Virus record (IMG/VR): IMGVR_UViG_3300042673_001038
Coordinates: 1 to 27,087 of that record
DNA length: 27,087 nt
Direction: 5' to 3' (one strand)
Source: a virus
The stretch's first letter is position 1, and each line of letters opens with the position of its first letter. The translations under genes were made by a program, and so were the position numbers. The notes below the pieces were generated by a model. That model had not been told where the DNA came from, made no database searches, and saw only the letters and a program-made list of their open reading frames with translations. This document shows positions 1 through 6,735 of this stretch, piece by piece.

Positions 1-307
1 CCAGTGCAAAAGATCTTACGAACTTTCTTCCTGCGATGCCTTTATGAACTACCTCTGCATCTGTTACTTCTACAATCTCACCCTTAATAATTAGTGTTCC
101 ATTATCTACGGATACATCAATATCTTCTTTTGAAAAACCAGCAATAGCCAGCGAGATCTGATATGTGTCTTCATCTAGTTTAAGAAGATCATACGGAGGA
201 TATGACTGTGAGTTTGTTTTGTGTGCAGTATTTAGGCGATTTAACTCTCTGTTAAAGCCAATAAAAAAAGGATCATTAAATAGATCCATAGCGTACTTTG
301 TTACCAT
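1..307 (-). CDS. Small heat shock protein, Hsp20/IbpA family (3' end beyond window)
   Basis: Reading the minus strand from ATG at 307 gives 102 residues that run off the left edge without a stop. The visible part matches the class A small heat shock pattern: an N-terminal arm, then YPPYDLLKLDED (36-47), then the start of the alpha-crystallin domain with ISLAIAGFSKEDIDVSV (51-67), LIIKGE and HKGIAGRKFVRSFAL. E. coli IbpA carries the closely similar YPPY and GIAERNFERKF elements. The family holds unfolding proteins in a refoldable state as oligomers. The start is chosen because AAAGGGG lies at ribosome-binding distance before ATG 307. The gene has its own promoter (364-392) and is separated from the long upstream operon by a terminator. 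Phage-borne Hsp20 genes are known from cyanophages. Family confidence is high; the C-terminal half is not visible. Confidence 0.9.
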   Translation of the reverse strand, partial: MVTKYAMDLFNDPFFIGFNRELNRLNTAHKTNSQSYPPYDLLKLDEDTYQISLAIAGFSKEDIDVSVDNGTLIIKGEIVEVTDAEVVHKGIAGRKFVRSFAL

Positions 308-363
308 GTTATTCCCCTTTCAAGCGAATAAGTTAATTCCCCCCATATTGGGCAGGTATAAAT

Positions 364-392
364 ATTATAGCATAGAAAAGCAGGCCTGTCAA
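364..392 (-). promoter_or_regulatory. Consensus sigma-70-type promoter for the Hsp20 gene
   Basis: On the minus strand TTGACA (392-387) is followed by a 17-base spacer and TATAAT (369-364), with an extended -10 TG one base before the TATAAT. All twelve hexamer bases match the consensus. The predicted start is near 357, leaving a leader of about 50 bases before the Hsp20 ATG at 307. The -35 hexamer lies in the loop and 3' arm of the terminator hairpin at 380-405. Confidence 0.85.
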
Positions 393-405
393 ATAACAAG
401 CCTGC
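376..405 (-). terminator. Rho-independent terminator closing the long operon
   Basis: A ten-base-pair stem (arms 396-405 and 380-389, one G-U pair) with a six-base loop is followed on the minus strand by four T residues and C. It lies 16 bases downstream of the stop codon at 421, at the end of the run of genes that starts with the endolysin. The stem overlaps the -35 box of the Hsp20 promoter. Confidence 0.8.
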
Positions 406-420
406 CAGTCTATAGTAAAA

Positions 421-720
421 TTACTTTACTTGATTGGTTGTCTTTCCTCCGCCAGACGACTTCTTTGCAGGAGCCTTCTTTGCGGTCTTCTTTACAACCT
501 TAGCAGTCTTAACTGCCTTGTCTACCTCATCTACTGATGGCATCTTGCCGAATGCAGGATCGTTAGGGTTGGCTGCTCTCAATACAACGGGCACAAGTGC
601 TCCAAGTAGTGAGTATGCTAGTGTCTTAGGGTCAGTTACACCAGAAGCATACATTGCTGTTGCTGCTCCAAGTACTGATCTTCCGTATGACGCCAGTGCG
701 TTTTTGATTTGTTGATTCAT
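421..720 (-). CDS. Small membrane protein with basic Lys/Ala/Gly tail, holin candidate
   Basis: 99 residues. Residues about 10-50 form one or two hydrophobic stretches (YGRSVLGAATAMYASG and LAYSLLGALVPVVLRA), followed by NPNDPAFG and a strongly basic tail (KKTAKKAPAKKSSGGGK). Similar short SYGRS...NPNDPAFG proteins are, as I recall, common in actinobacteriophages and sometimes called holins or membrane proteins; I cannot confirm that here. The tail resembles the end of the endolysin at 10216, which suggests a shared localisation signal or a functional link in lysis. It is the last gene of the operon; its AGGAGG overlaps the stop of the XapX gene. A minor structural protein is an alternative. 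Confidence 0.6.
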   Translation of the reverse strand: MNQQIKNALASYGRSVLGAATAMYASGVTDPKTLAYSLLGALVPVVLRAANPNDPAFGKMPSVDEVDKAVKTAKVVKKTAKKAPAKKSSGGGKTTNQVK

Positions 721-730
721 AATTTTCCTC

Positions 731-889
731 CTAGGATATTATTTTTGTTAGTACTGTAAAACCAATCCATAGACCAATAATTCCTGCGACTCCCGCAAAA
801 ACTGGTGGTGCTGGGACTGGCAATTTGAATGCAGCAAATACTACACCACATCCAAAACCTGTTAATACTGATAGTATCACATCTTTCAT
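731..889 (-). CDS. XapX domain small membrane protein
   Basis: A 52-residue ORF: MKDVILSVLTGFGCGVVFAA, then FKLPVPAPPVFAGVAGIIG and a final hydrophobic segment. The pattern of two membrane helices joined by a loop ending in P-x-PAPP, then AGV-GI-G, is the XapX domain (DUF1427), a short inner-membrane family of unknown biochemical role found near transporters and in many bacteria. Its ATG overlaps the TGA of the upstream monooxygenase gene (ATGA), so translation is probably coupled. Its stop lies within the Shine-Dalgarno region of the next gene. The length matches the usual 50-60 residues of the family. Confidence 0.8.
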   Translation of the reverse strand: MKDVILSVLTGFGCGVVFAAFKLPVPAPPVFAGVAGIIGLWIGFTVLTKIIS

Positions 890-1767
890 TTTTTATTTTC
901 CTCTACATATTGTTTAATAAATGGAACTATTACGCTTACTTCTTCTGAAGGTACCGCATTAATAAGCATATGGGTTATGCCTCTACTTTCAAGAGTCTTT
1001 ACAAGATCATCAAACTGTTCGTATGTAAAATAAGCAGCATCAAGCACGGGTTGCGGAACCTCTCCCTTTTTCCATACTGGTCTAACTACATGGTTTGTTA
1101 ATAGGTCAAGTTCTTCTTCTGTTTTTCTAATAATAGGTGTAATTGCAATCATTATCTCCATACCCTCCAACTCAAGAGGAATTGATACAGAAGAGCCTTC
1201 TACTAAATCAGACCATCCTCTACGAGCATAAATATGATAAGGCAAAATAATCTTATGACCATATTTTTTTGCTGCTTCAAAGACGTAACTATTCGTTGTT
1301 GATACATATATGTCTAACTTGTTTCTATGGTTTGGATCACGCCAATATCCTGGAGACTCTTTGTCTTGGTCCATTTCATTTAACACTTTAAGAAACTCTA
1401 TCATGTAGTTTGATCTGTCAAGGGCACTGGAATTATCATTAATATCTCCAACAACACCACCAACTCCGTCTTCATGGTCTTTTATGTATCCAGAAATTAA
1501 ATTAATCTGAAGCCTGCCTCTATCTATCCTGTCCATAGATCTATTTATCATAGAAAGATATTGAGGAGATATTGTATATGGGCGGATTGCAACTAAGTAT
1601 TTAATATCTTCATCTTGCTTTATATCTTTTGCTGTCTTTACAAACATGTCTCCTTCTGGGATATCATGTGTAAACATTACTCCAGAAAAGTTATGGTCAT
1701 TTAAATTGGATGGATTTTTTGGATCTCCAGGGTTTCCCATCACTCCGCCAAAATAATAAAATTTCAC
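886..1767 (-). CDS. Luciferase-like flavin-dependent monooxygenase (LLM), copy 1
   Basis: 293 residues, starting with GTG in a GTGA overlap with the preceding gene. The core YLVAIRPYTISPQYLSM (57-73) followed by DRIDRGRLQINLISGY (79-94) is the TIM-barrel signature of the SsuD/bacterial-luciferase family, whose SsuD members have AVRP, LDRLSNGRLLINLVTG at the same places. Known members use reduced flavin (usually FMNH2) and oxygen to oxidise alkanesulfonates, aldehydes, nitriloacetate or specialised metabolites; the substrate here cannot be read from sequence. It is paralogous to the gene at 8628-9467 but has diverged widely, notably at the N-terminus (GNPGDPKNPSNLNDHNF) and in the middle. No flavin reductase partner is visible in the window, so reduced flavin would have to come from the host. 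Confidence 0.82.
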   Translation of the reverse strand: MKFYYFGGVMGNPGDPKNPSNLNDHNFSGVMFTHDIPEGDMFVKTAKDIKQDEDIKYLVAIRPYTISPQYLSMINRSMDRIDRGRLQINLISGYIKDHEDGVGGVVGDINDNSSALDRSNYMIEFLKVLNEMDQDKESPGYWRDPNHRNKLDIYVSTTNSYVFEAAKKYGHKIILPYHIYARRGWSDLVEGSSVSIPLELEGMEIMIAITPIIRKTEEELDLLTNHVVRPVWKKGEVPQPVLDAAYFTYEQFDDLVKTLESRGITHMLINAVPSEEVSVIVPFIKQYVEENKK

Positions 1768-2177
1768 TCTACTATTCTATCATAATCTTCTGGCAGCAGT
1801 TTTTTTAACTTTTCAAATTCTGAAGAGATTTTCTTTAAAGTAAAATCATGAGGAGCAATCATCCCATCAACTGCTGAGCCATACTTATTGTAGTAGTCAA
1901 TCTGTGGACCAACCTCGTCAATGAATAACTTCAATCCAGACTGGACTTCTTCGATATATTGATAAGCCCAATCACGAGAATCTGAAACAAATTTTAAAAA
2001 GTCTTCATTAGATTTTTCTTTATCTGTTTTTCTTTGCTCTTGCTGGCTCTCTTGTAGCATAAAAAATTCAATTGTCTGAGCAATTATTTGTATATTTTTT
2101 TTCTTTTGAATGTAAAAAAGAAAAGCAAATACTGTTGATAAGACTGATAGTATAACTAACAATATTGTCTGAATCAT
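1764..2177 (-). CDS. Hypothetical protein with N-terminal membrane anchor
   Basis: 137 residues. Residues about 2-23 form one hydrophobic helix (IQTILLVILSVLSTVFAFLF) followed by the basic stretch IQKKKN, which predicts a single-pass protein with its bulk in the cytoplasm. The rest is charged and helix-rich (for example EESQQEQ-type and SSEFEKLKKLLPEDYD segments). I recognise no family. It overlaps both neighbours by four bases (ATGA at 2174-2177, GTGA at 1764-1767), so it is translated as part of the operon. Confidence 0.7.
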   Translation of the reverse strand: MIQTILLVILSVLSTVFAFLFYIQKKKNIQIIAQTIEFFMLQESQQEQRKTDKEKSNEDFLKFVSDSRDWAYQYIEEVQSGLKLFIDEVGPQIDYYNKYGSAVDGMIAPHDFTLKKISSEFEKLKKLLPEDYDRIVE

Positions 2178-2413
2178 AATTCTTTTCCGCCTTCTCTAAC
2201 AAGAAGAACTATTGCTCCATTATCTTCAAGAGCCTTCTTTACACGAATCATATACTCTATTGCCTCTCTTTTAAGTTCAACAGTTTCAAGAGACATAAAG
2301 TCTTTTTCTTTAGCCTTTACAGTTAAGAAGTTATCGTTATCTACAATCTGCAAAGAAAAATTTTTAGGAGCAGTAAGTGATCTAAACGCTCTTTTCATTT
2401 GGTCTGTGTACAT
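2174..2413 (-). CDS. Hypothetical small protein (79 aa)
   Basis: 79 residues with mixed alpha/beta character (FSLQIVDNDNFLTVKAKEKDF, then a helix around ETVELKREAIEYMIRVKKAL and an end strand GAIVLLVREGG). I do not recognise the family. It lies one base after the WhiB gene and overlaps the next gene by four bases, so it belongs to the operon. Confidence 0.65.
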   Translation of the reverse strand: MYTDQMKRAFRSLTAPKNFSLQIVDNDNFLTVKAKEKDFMSLETVELKREAIEYMIRVKKALEDNGAIVLLVREGGKEL

Positions 2414-2414
2414 A

Positions 2415-2696
2415 TTACTCCAAAGTTAAGGATTGCCATGTTATTCCCCAATCATTTTTTGTCTTGTGGCTAGAAAACTCTTTTGATATTTCCCCATTTT
2501 CCAAATATACTCCACCCCAGACACCCCATTCTTTTCCAGAAATTCCCACAGAAAAACAATCTTTTCTTACAGGACATGCTGAGCACATTAAGTCTACGGC
2601 AGGTCTTAATAGTTCATCTTCTTCATACTTATCAAAAAATACATTTGTATCATAATCAAGGCATGCAGCATTGTCTTTCCATTTAAACTTATTCAT
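2415..2696 (-). CDS. whiB: WhiB-like iron-sulfur transcription regulator
   Basis: 93 residues with the four cysteines of the WhiB family: C12, C38, C41 and C47 in C-x25-C-x2-C-x5-C spacing, followed by the G(V/I)WGG turn (GVWGGV, 58-63). WhiB-like proteins bind a [4Fe-4S] cluster and act with the principal sigma factor to change transcription. They occur in Actinobacteria and their phages, which makes this the best host marker in the window. Mycobacteriophage TM4 WhiB is a known case of a phage WhiB that alters host gene expression. The C-terminus is short and has no clear AT-hook, so DNA binding would depend on partner proteins. It is inside the operon, one base upstream of the next gene. 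Confidence 0.93.
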   Translation of the reverse strand: MNKFKWKDNAACLDYDTNVFFDKYEEDELLRPAVDLMCSACPVRKDCFSVGISGKEWGVWGGVYLENGEISKEFSSHKTKNDWGITWQSLTLE

Positions 2697-2697
2697 G

Positions 2698-2910
2698 TTA
2701 TCTTACATACTTGTCAGGTATTTCCCATCCAGTTCTAGAAACGACAAAGATCTTTTTTAAGTGCCAAGCATTATTTTTTAATGCTCCCTGCTTTGACGTA
2801 AAGGCCTTATCTGACCTTGTCATCTCTACAACATCCCATCCATCCCAGGACAGGTTGCTGTTCTCGGAAACAATCGCTTCCATTTTTTCAAGAGAACTAA
2901 TTGATATCAT
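2698..2910 (-). CDS. Hypothetical small protein (70 aa)
   Basis: 70 residues, hydrophilic, with a conserved-looking core of alternating aromatic and basic residues (NLSWDGWDVVEMTRSDKAF and WHLKKIFVVSRTGWEIPDKY). The two beta-rich blocks suggest a small compact fold. The start ATG at 2910 is preceded by AAGGAG at a slightly long spacing. I do not recognise the family. Confidence 0.65.
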   Translation of the reverse strand: MISISSLEKMEAIVSENSNLSWDGWDVVEMTRSDKAFTSKQGALKNNAWHLKKIFVVSRTGWEIPDKYVR

Positions 2911-2922
2911 TGTATATACTCC

Positions 2923-3273
2923 TTAAAAATTGTATACGTTAGTGTTTATGTTTTTTGATTTTGATAAGTTAACTATATTAGAAACTTTTTCTTTTGGATT
3001 TGATACAAAAGCAAAGTGGTTAAAACTATTTATATTTTCTTCAATCCATTCAGGTGTGACCCTAAACAATTTTATTGACTTACCTCTAGACTTCATACCT
3101 CTTTCAGATAAATTTACAAACTCCATTGCCATCTCACTAATATTCCCTGGACCAGCAGAGTACAAGTAAAATTCTTTTTCTTCATTTGTCAATTCAGACA
3201 AAGCAACAGCCATTGCCCTAAGAAAAACGTTGTAGTTATTAAAACTACTAGTCCCCTGAACTCCTACTATCAT
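2923..3273 (-). CDS. Hypothetical protein, possibly SLOG/YspA-like nucleotide-binding fold
   Basis: 116 residues from ATG 3273. A TTG two codons upstream also opens the frame, but AAGGA is correctly spaced only for the ATG. The N-terminal strand MIVGVQGTSSFNNYNVFLRA, a middle SAGPGNISEMAMEFV and an end segment with FAFVSNPKEKVSNIVN resemble the Rossmann-like layout of SLOG or DUF2493/YspA proteins (first strand plus loop, glycine-rich GPG turn, helix). This is a fold-level guess without a diagnostic motif. The start overlaps the upstream gene by 26 bases. Confidence 0.6.
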   Translation of the reverse strand: MIVGVQGTSSFNNYNVFLRAMAVALSELTNEEKEFYLYSAGPGNISEMAMEFVNLSERGMKSRGKSIKLFRVTPEWIEENINSFNHFAFVSNPKEKVSNIVNLSKSKNINTNVYNF

Positions 3274-3664
3274 CTTCAATTCCTTCTCTTAGTTTATCCA
3301 TTATAAAAAGCATCTGTTCTAATTGTACCTTATCCATGCTTATCGTGTCAACTTGTTGAGCCAACTCATTGTCTATGTGCTCGTTAATCATTGGTGCTGT
3401 ATAAAAAATATTGTCCTTAACCCAGTAGGCATTTTCATCAACAATGATTACTTTAATATTCATTTTTTCGTGATATTTTCTTGATTGTGTTTTAATTTTA
3501 AGGTTTTTCCCATATTGTTTGTTTTGAACATATCTGTGAAGAATCATAGATTGGCTAACAATAAAAGTTTCTTCATTGTCTTGAGTCCTATTGCGTACAA
3601 GGTAAACAAACAAAAACAGCAAGACGCACAGAGTTATGCCAGCAGCACCGAAAATGTTATTCAT
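3248..3664 (-). CDS. Hypothetical single-pass membrane protein
   Basis: 138 residues from ATG 3664. A TTG five codons upstream extends the frame, but GGAGG sits four bases before the ATG, so the ATG is chosen. Residues about 4-24 are a membrane helix (IFGAAGITLCVLLFLFVYLV) followed by RNRTQ, giving an N-out, C-in topology. The remaining about 110 residues are charged and end in EDDSRSSGD. No family recognised. It follows the tandem paralogue pair within the operon. Confidence 0.65.
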   Translation of the reverse strand: MNNIFGAAGITLCVLLFLFVYLVRNRTQDNEETFIVSQSMILHRYVQNKQYGKNLKIKTQSRKYHEKMNIKVIIVDENAYWVKDNIFYTAPMINEHIDNELAQQVDTISMDKVQLEQMLFIMDKLREGIEDDSRSSGD

Positions 3665-3687
3665 ATGGCCTCCAGACAATCATTGTA

Positions 3688-4020
3688 TCACTTTTTTCCT
3701 GAAATAATTCTGCAGATTTCTTCAAAAACCTTTTTTTGATTTTTTTCTAACAGATTAACAGCATCTAAATCTAAGGCTTTAGGGCCTAGTTTTACTAATG
3801 GATTTGAAGATGTTATATCCATGTCAATAAACCCATGACTCCAGAGATACATTGTTTCAGTATAGAAATACGAAGAAATGTCTTTGTAAAGTTCTGGATT
3901 TACTTCGGCAAGTTTATCTGTAAAGGTATACAAAAACTCTCCAGTTTCTGAATCTAAACCTGATGGCTCAAGTGCTCCAAGAAGTATAAGTCTTTCTATC
4001 TCTTCATCTTCGTAACTCAA
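3688..4020 (-). CDS. Hypothetical protein, tandem paralogue 1 (TTG start)
   Basis: 110 residues. The N-terminal half (EEIERLILLGALEPSGLDSETGEFLYTFTDKLAEVNPELY) aligns residue for residue with the preceding gene at 4017-4241 (LEHLMLQGAVEFQGIDEITGEMMYSITDKLKEVSPEIY), so the two arose by tandem duplication. The start is TTG in a TTGA overlap with the previous stop, supported by GGAGGG seven bases upstream. The extra C-terminal 35 residues are helical and basic. The shared GxDxxTGE-x(2)-Y-x(2)-TDKL-x-EV block is a compact unit of unknown function. Confidence 0.7.
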   Translation of the reverse strand: MSYEDEEIERLILLGALEPSGLDSETGEFLYTFTDKLAEVNPELYKDISSYFYTETMYLWSHGFIDMDITSSNPLVKLGPKALDLDAVNLLEKNQKKVFEEICRIISGKK

Positions 4021-4241
4021 ACTCTAACCCTCCAAGTCATCCTTGTTGGGCCCTGATCAATTAGTTGAAACATGTGATGCTCGTATTGATCTTTTAGTTG
4101 ATCGTAGATTTCTGGACTTACTTCTTTTAGTTTATCTGTTATGCTATACATCATTTCACCAGTTATCTCATCGATACCCTGAAATTCTACAGCACCTTGA
4201 AGCATTAGGTGTTCAAGCATTGCTTCTTCTTGAAGTCCCAT
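4017..4241 (-). CDS. Hypothetical protein, tandem paralogue 2
   Basis: 74 residues. It shares the GIDEITGE...YSITDKLKEVSPEIY block with the next gene downstream (3688-4020), but ends sooner, after a helical segment DQLKDQYEHHMFQLI. It begins one base after the nuclease gene. Function unknown; the pair may interact with each other or with one partner. Confidence 0.7.
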   Translation of the reverse strand: MGLQEEAMLEHLMLQGAVEFQGIDEITGEMMYSITDKLKEVSPEIYDQLKDQYEHHMFQLIDQGPTRMTWRVRV

Positions 4242-4242
4242 T

Positions 4243-4650
4243 TTATTTTCCCGACTTTGCTCTTGCCTTCTTCAAAGCGTCAAAATCTTTGACCTTTGTT
4301 TCTCCCATGTATCCCCAGGCATGACCATCATTAATCATCTTATCATTAATAGAAACGGTATCTCCATCAAGATAAACCCAACCAAGAATACGACCAAACT
4401 TTTCAGATGAGTTCATCTTCTCAGTCTTAATTACAACAGACTTAGCACTGTCGATAGCAGCCTTCAAATAAGCCTTTGCTTCCAGTCCTAAAGCCTTTTC
4501 AGCCTTGTCTGTAGTGCGAGACTCAGGCGTGTCGATACCAGCCAGTCTAACTCTTGAACTAAAAGAAATGTCAAACCCTAAATCAATATCGACATCAATG
4601 GTATCTCCATCAACGACCTTTGTTACTTTCTTTACATAATATTCAAACAT
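4243..4650 (-). CDS. Staphylococcal-nuclease-like (thermonuclease) protein
   Basis: 135 residues from ATG 4650, chosen over an upstream TTG because AGGGGGG lies six bases before it. The SNase-like fold is clear: KVVDGDTIDV (11-20), VRLAGIDTPE (34-43) and KFGRILGWVYLDG (84-96). Residues equivalent to the catalytic R35, D40, E43 and R87 of staphylococcal nuclease are all present. The family cuts DNA and RNA with calcium. No signal peptide is visible, so it probably acts in the cytoplasm, for example on host nucleic acids. An internal promoter candidate lies just upstream (4678-4706). Confidence 0.88.
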   Translation of the reverse strand: MFEYYVKKVTKVVDGDTIDVDIDLGFDISFSSRVRLAGIDTPESRTTDKAEKALGLEAKAYLKAAIDSAKSVVIKTEKMNSSEKFGRILGWVYLDGDTVSINDKMINDGHAWGYMGETKVKDFDALKKARAKSGK

Positions 4651-4661
4651 TTGTGCCCCCC

Positions 4662-4946
4662 TTAGACCCAATACTTAATTATAGCAGTTGCTGCAAGAAT
4701 TGACCAGATTATATTAAACCAAATAATTGTTGGTAATGTTTTTACTGTTGATGACCAAATTAAAGATAAACTGGTTATTAGTGCAAAGATGTATAGCCAC
4801 CAAAACTGTACACCAAAAATAAGACCTGGAATAATAATTGCTGCCTTGGTCATAAAAGCAAAGAACTCTACCGTATTTGGGAGGTTCCAATAAGATTTAT
4901 GCCTCATTGTCTTTAGAGCATTAATCCACTCTGTTCTAAATTTCAT
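4662..4946 (-). CDS. Hypothetical multi-pass membrane protein (94 aa)
   Basis: 94 residues from ATG 4946, which overlaps the halogenase TGA (ATGA) and follows GGAGGG at six bases; a longer frame starting at 4982 lacks such a site. Three or so hydrophobic segments are visible: AAIIIPGLIFGVQFWWLYIF, then ALITSLSLIW, and IIWFNIIWSILAATAII near the end. The N-terminus is cytoplasm-like (EWINALKTMRHKSYW). No family recognised. Its place directly after the halogenase and before the nuclease suggests co-translation with the halogenase. Confidence 0.68.
   Translation of the reverse strand: MKFRTEWINALKTMRHKSYWNLPNTVEFFAFMTKAAIIIPGLIFGVQFWWLYIFALITSLSLIWSSTVKTLPTIIWFNIIWSILAATAIIKYWV
4678..4706 (-). 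promoter_or_regulatory. Candidate internal promoter upstream of the nuclease gene
   Basis: TGCTATAAT at 4686-4678 is a perfect extended -10. Seventeen bases upstream TGGTCA (4706-4701) matches the -35 consensus at four of six positions. It lies inside the end of the preceding coding region and 28 bases before the nuclease ATG, so chance occurrence in an AT-rich coding sequence is possible. Confidence 0.45.
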
Positions 4947-6487
4947 TTTAATCCCTCCAAAAATTGCCTGTGATCTACACATTCTGACACTTTGTAGTCT
5001 TGATATTTTTTGTAATAGTCATACATATCAACACCCTTTTTATAATCTGCAGAATTTTCTATATATGCTTTTGCAATATCTTTATTAATTGTGTTGTGTG
5101 CAGAGCCTACAAAGGTCCAACTATTTGATGACCAGTGCTCTCCAGAGTCAAACTTGTTTGGAAGTCTGACCTTCCACTTGCTAATTTTTTCTTGCAGATC
5201 TTTTGGTGCATTCTCATATGAAAACTTTTTCCAAAACTCTGTATCATTTCTTAAAGTCATATAATGAAAATATATAAATTCAGAAATATTATTGTTCATA
5301 CTAACTATGTTCTTGTTAAACTCTTGTCTTATCTCTTTTGAGTTTTCAAATAGCCATAGGGGATTGTCAAATATTTGTGTCAACTCTACAATGCTAACCC
5401 AGATCGATGTTGCTTCTAGTGGCTCAACAAAGTTTGCTGCAAGACCTACTGCCACACAGTTATTAATCCAAGGTTCTTCGTAGCATCCAGCATTGAACTT
5501 AAACCCACCCTTATCTTTTCTTGGATAGGTTGGCTCATACCCTAAAAATTCTTCTATCTCTTTAACTGCTTCTTCTTCAGAGATAAGTGATGAGTCGTAT
5601 ACATACCCGCAACCAAACCTATTCTGTAGTGGGATCTTCCAGATCCACCCGTATTTCATGGCAATTGCTTCTGTGTAGGATGGAATCTTGTCTGTCATCT
5701 CAACAAAAAATGGAAGAGCAGAATCTACTGGAAGGAAATCTTTATAACTTTTCCATTTAGCGTCATATACTTTTCCAATTATTAGTCTGTGAAATCCGCT
5801 ACAATCAAAAACAAAATCACAGATAATCTTTTCATCATTTTCTAAAGTTAAACTATTTACATAGTTATCTTTATCTAGTGAAACATTTTTTATTGTGCCA
5901 TCAACTACTTTAATTCCTCTTTTTATTCCTATTTCTTTAAGTCTATTCGCTAGTTTGGTAGCATTAAAATGTATAGAAACATTTCCTATTTTTTTATAAT
6001 CATCTATGGGATCTTTTTTAGATACAAATCCAAAATCTCTCTTGTTTGCTTCCAAAGTGAATGGGACCTTGTTGGCCTCTGAAATTTTTTCTGTGAAGTC
6101 TATCTTCTTTACACTATCATTTAAAGCAATACTTGCTGCAATAAGAGGGCTATTAGAAAGATACCTGTCGTACACAGCATCAAAGCCAAGGGACCTATCT
6201 GTTGTAGAAAAACCATGGTAATAAAACTCTCCATCATTATTCCAATTTGTAAACTTGATTCCATTTTTAATAGTTGCATCACAATTTTTTATTAGGTCAG
6301 ATAAAGGAATATTTAAATGGTCAAAGAAGTCTGCAAGGTATGGGGTAGACCCTTCTCCTGCTCCCAAGATTCCTATTTCTGTTGACTCTATAACTGTTAT
6401 GTTTAGATCTGGGTATGACCTTTGTGCTTTGAGGGCAGTAAGCCAACCAGCACTTCCGCCACCGACAATAACTATATTCTTTGTCAT
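4943..6487 (-). CDS. Flavin-dependent tryptophan-type halogenase
   Basis: 514 residues from ATG 6487. A further ATG at 6502 would add five residues, but GGGGAAG precedes 6487 at good spacing and 6487 forms a TAATG overlap with the upstream stop. All family hallmarks are visible: the FAD-binding VGGGSAGW near the N-terminus, IGILGAGEGSTP, the active-site lysine in ATIKNGIKFTNW (K74; K79 in the longer form, aligned with PrnA K79), the WxWxIP signature (WIWKIP, about 281-286) and FVEPLE (about 353-358). This family uses FADH2, O2 and halide to make HOCl or HOBr, which the lysine passes to an aromatic carbon. Members act on free tryptophan, indoles, pyrroles or phenols. A phage homologue, the cyanophage enzyme VirX1, is known to halogenate many small aromatics. 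The substrate here is not readable. No dedicated flavin reductase is visible. Confidence 0.93.
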   Translation of the reverse strand: MTKNIVIVGGGSAGWLTALKAQRSYPDLNITVIESTEIGILGAGEGSTPYLADFFDHLNIPLSDLIKNCDATIKNGIKFTNWNNDGEFYYHGFSTTDRSLGFDAVYDRYLSNSPLIAASIALNDSVKKIDFTEKISEANKVPFTLEANKRDFGFVSKKDPIDDYKKIGNVSIHFNATKLANRLKEIGIKRGIKVVDGTIKNVSLDKDNYVNSLTLENDEKIICDFVFDCSGFHRLIIGKVYDAKWKSYKDFLPVDSALPFFVEMTDKIPSYTEAIAMKYGWIWKIPLQNRFGCGYVYDSSLISEEEAVKEIEEFLGYEPTYPRKDKGGFKFNAGCYEEPWINNCVAVGLAANFVEPLEATSIWVSIVELTQIFDNPLWLFENSKEIRQEFNKNIVSMNNNISEFIYFHYMTLRNDTEFWKKFSYENAPKDLQEKISKWKVRLPNKFDSGEHWSSNSWTFVGSAHNTINKDIAKAYIENSADYKKGVDMYDYYKKYQDYKVSECVDHRQFLEGLK

Positions 6488-6690
6488 TATTTTCTTCCCC
6501 ATTTAACTTTGTTCCAACCACGCTCATGGAAGTAATAAAGGATTGTTTTTGTAACTACCTCGAAACTTGCGATTGCACCTGCTGTAACTGGTTCTTTAGT
6601 TATGATCCAGGATATAATAAATGTATCTGCTGTTCCAATTATACGCCAGGTAATAGCCTTTAGTGCTGATCTTGCTTTGGTTACTGTCAT
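6487..6690 (-). CDS. DUF2061 membrane protein, copy 1
   Basis: 67 residues from ATG 6690; an upstream GTG exists, but GGAG is correctly spaced only for the ATG. The sequence SALKAITWRIIGTADTFIIS, ending TKTILYYFHERGWNKVKWGR, is the DUF2061 pattern: a basic start, two membrane segments and a HER-W...WG end. DUF2061 genes are, as I recall, often next to sulfate-activation genes such as cysC; here the upstream neighbour is in fact an APS-kinase fusion 45 bases away. The stop overlaps the halogenase ATG. Biochemical role unknown. Confidence 0.85.
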   Translation of the reverse strand: MTVTKARSALKAITWRIIGTADTFIISWIITKEPVTAGAIASFEVVTKTILYYFHERGWNKVKWGRK

Positions 6691-6735
6691 GATGGCCACT
6701 CCATATTATTTTCTTTAGTGGTCCAGTTCCAGACC

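Noticed and set aside
165-503. Plus-strand 112-residue ORF
   Set aside because: It crosses the Hsp20 gene, its promoter and the terminator, and shows no protein family pattern.
4943-6502. Halogenase start at ATG 6502
   Set aside because: The ribosome binding site and TAATG overlap favour ATG 6487; the difference is five residues before the FAD motif.
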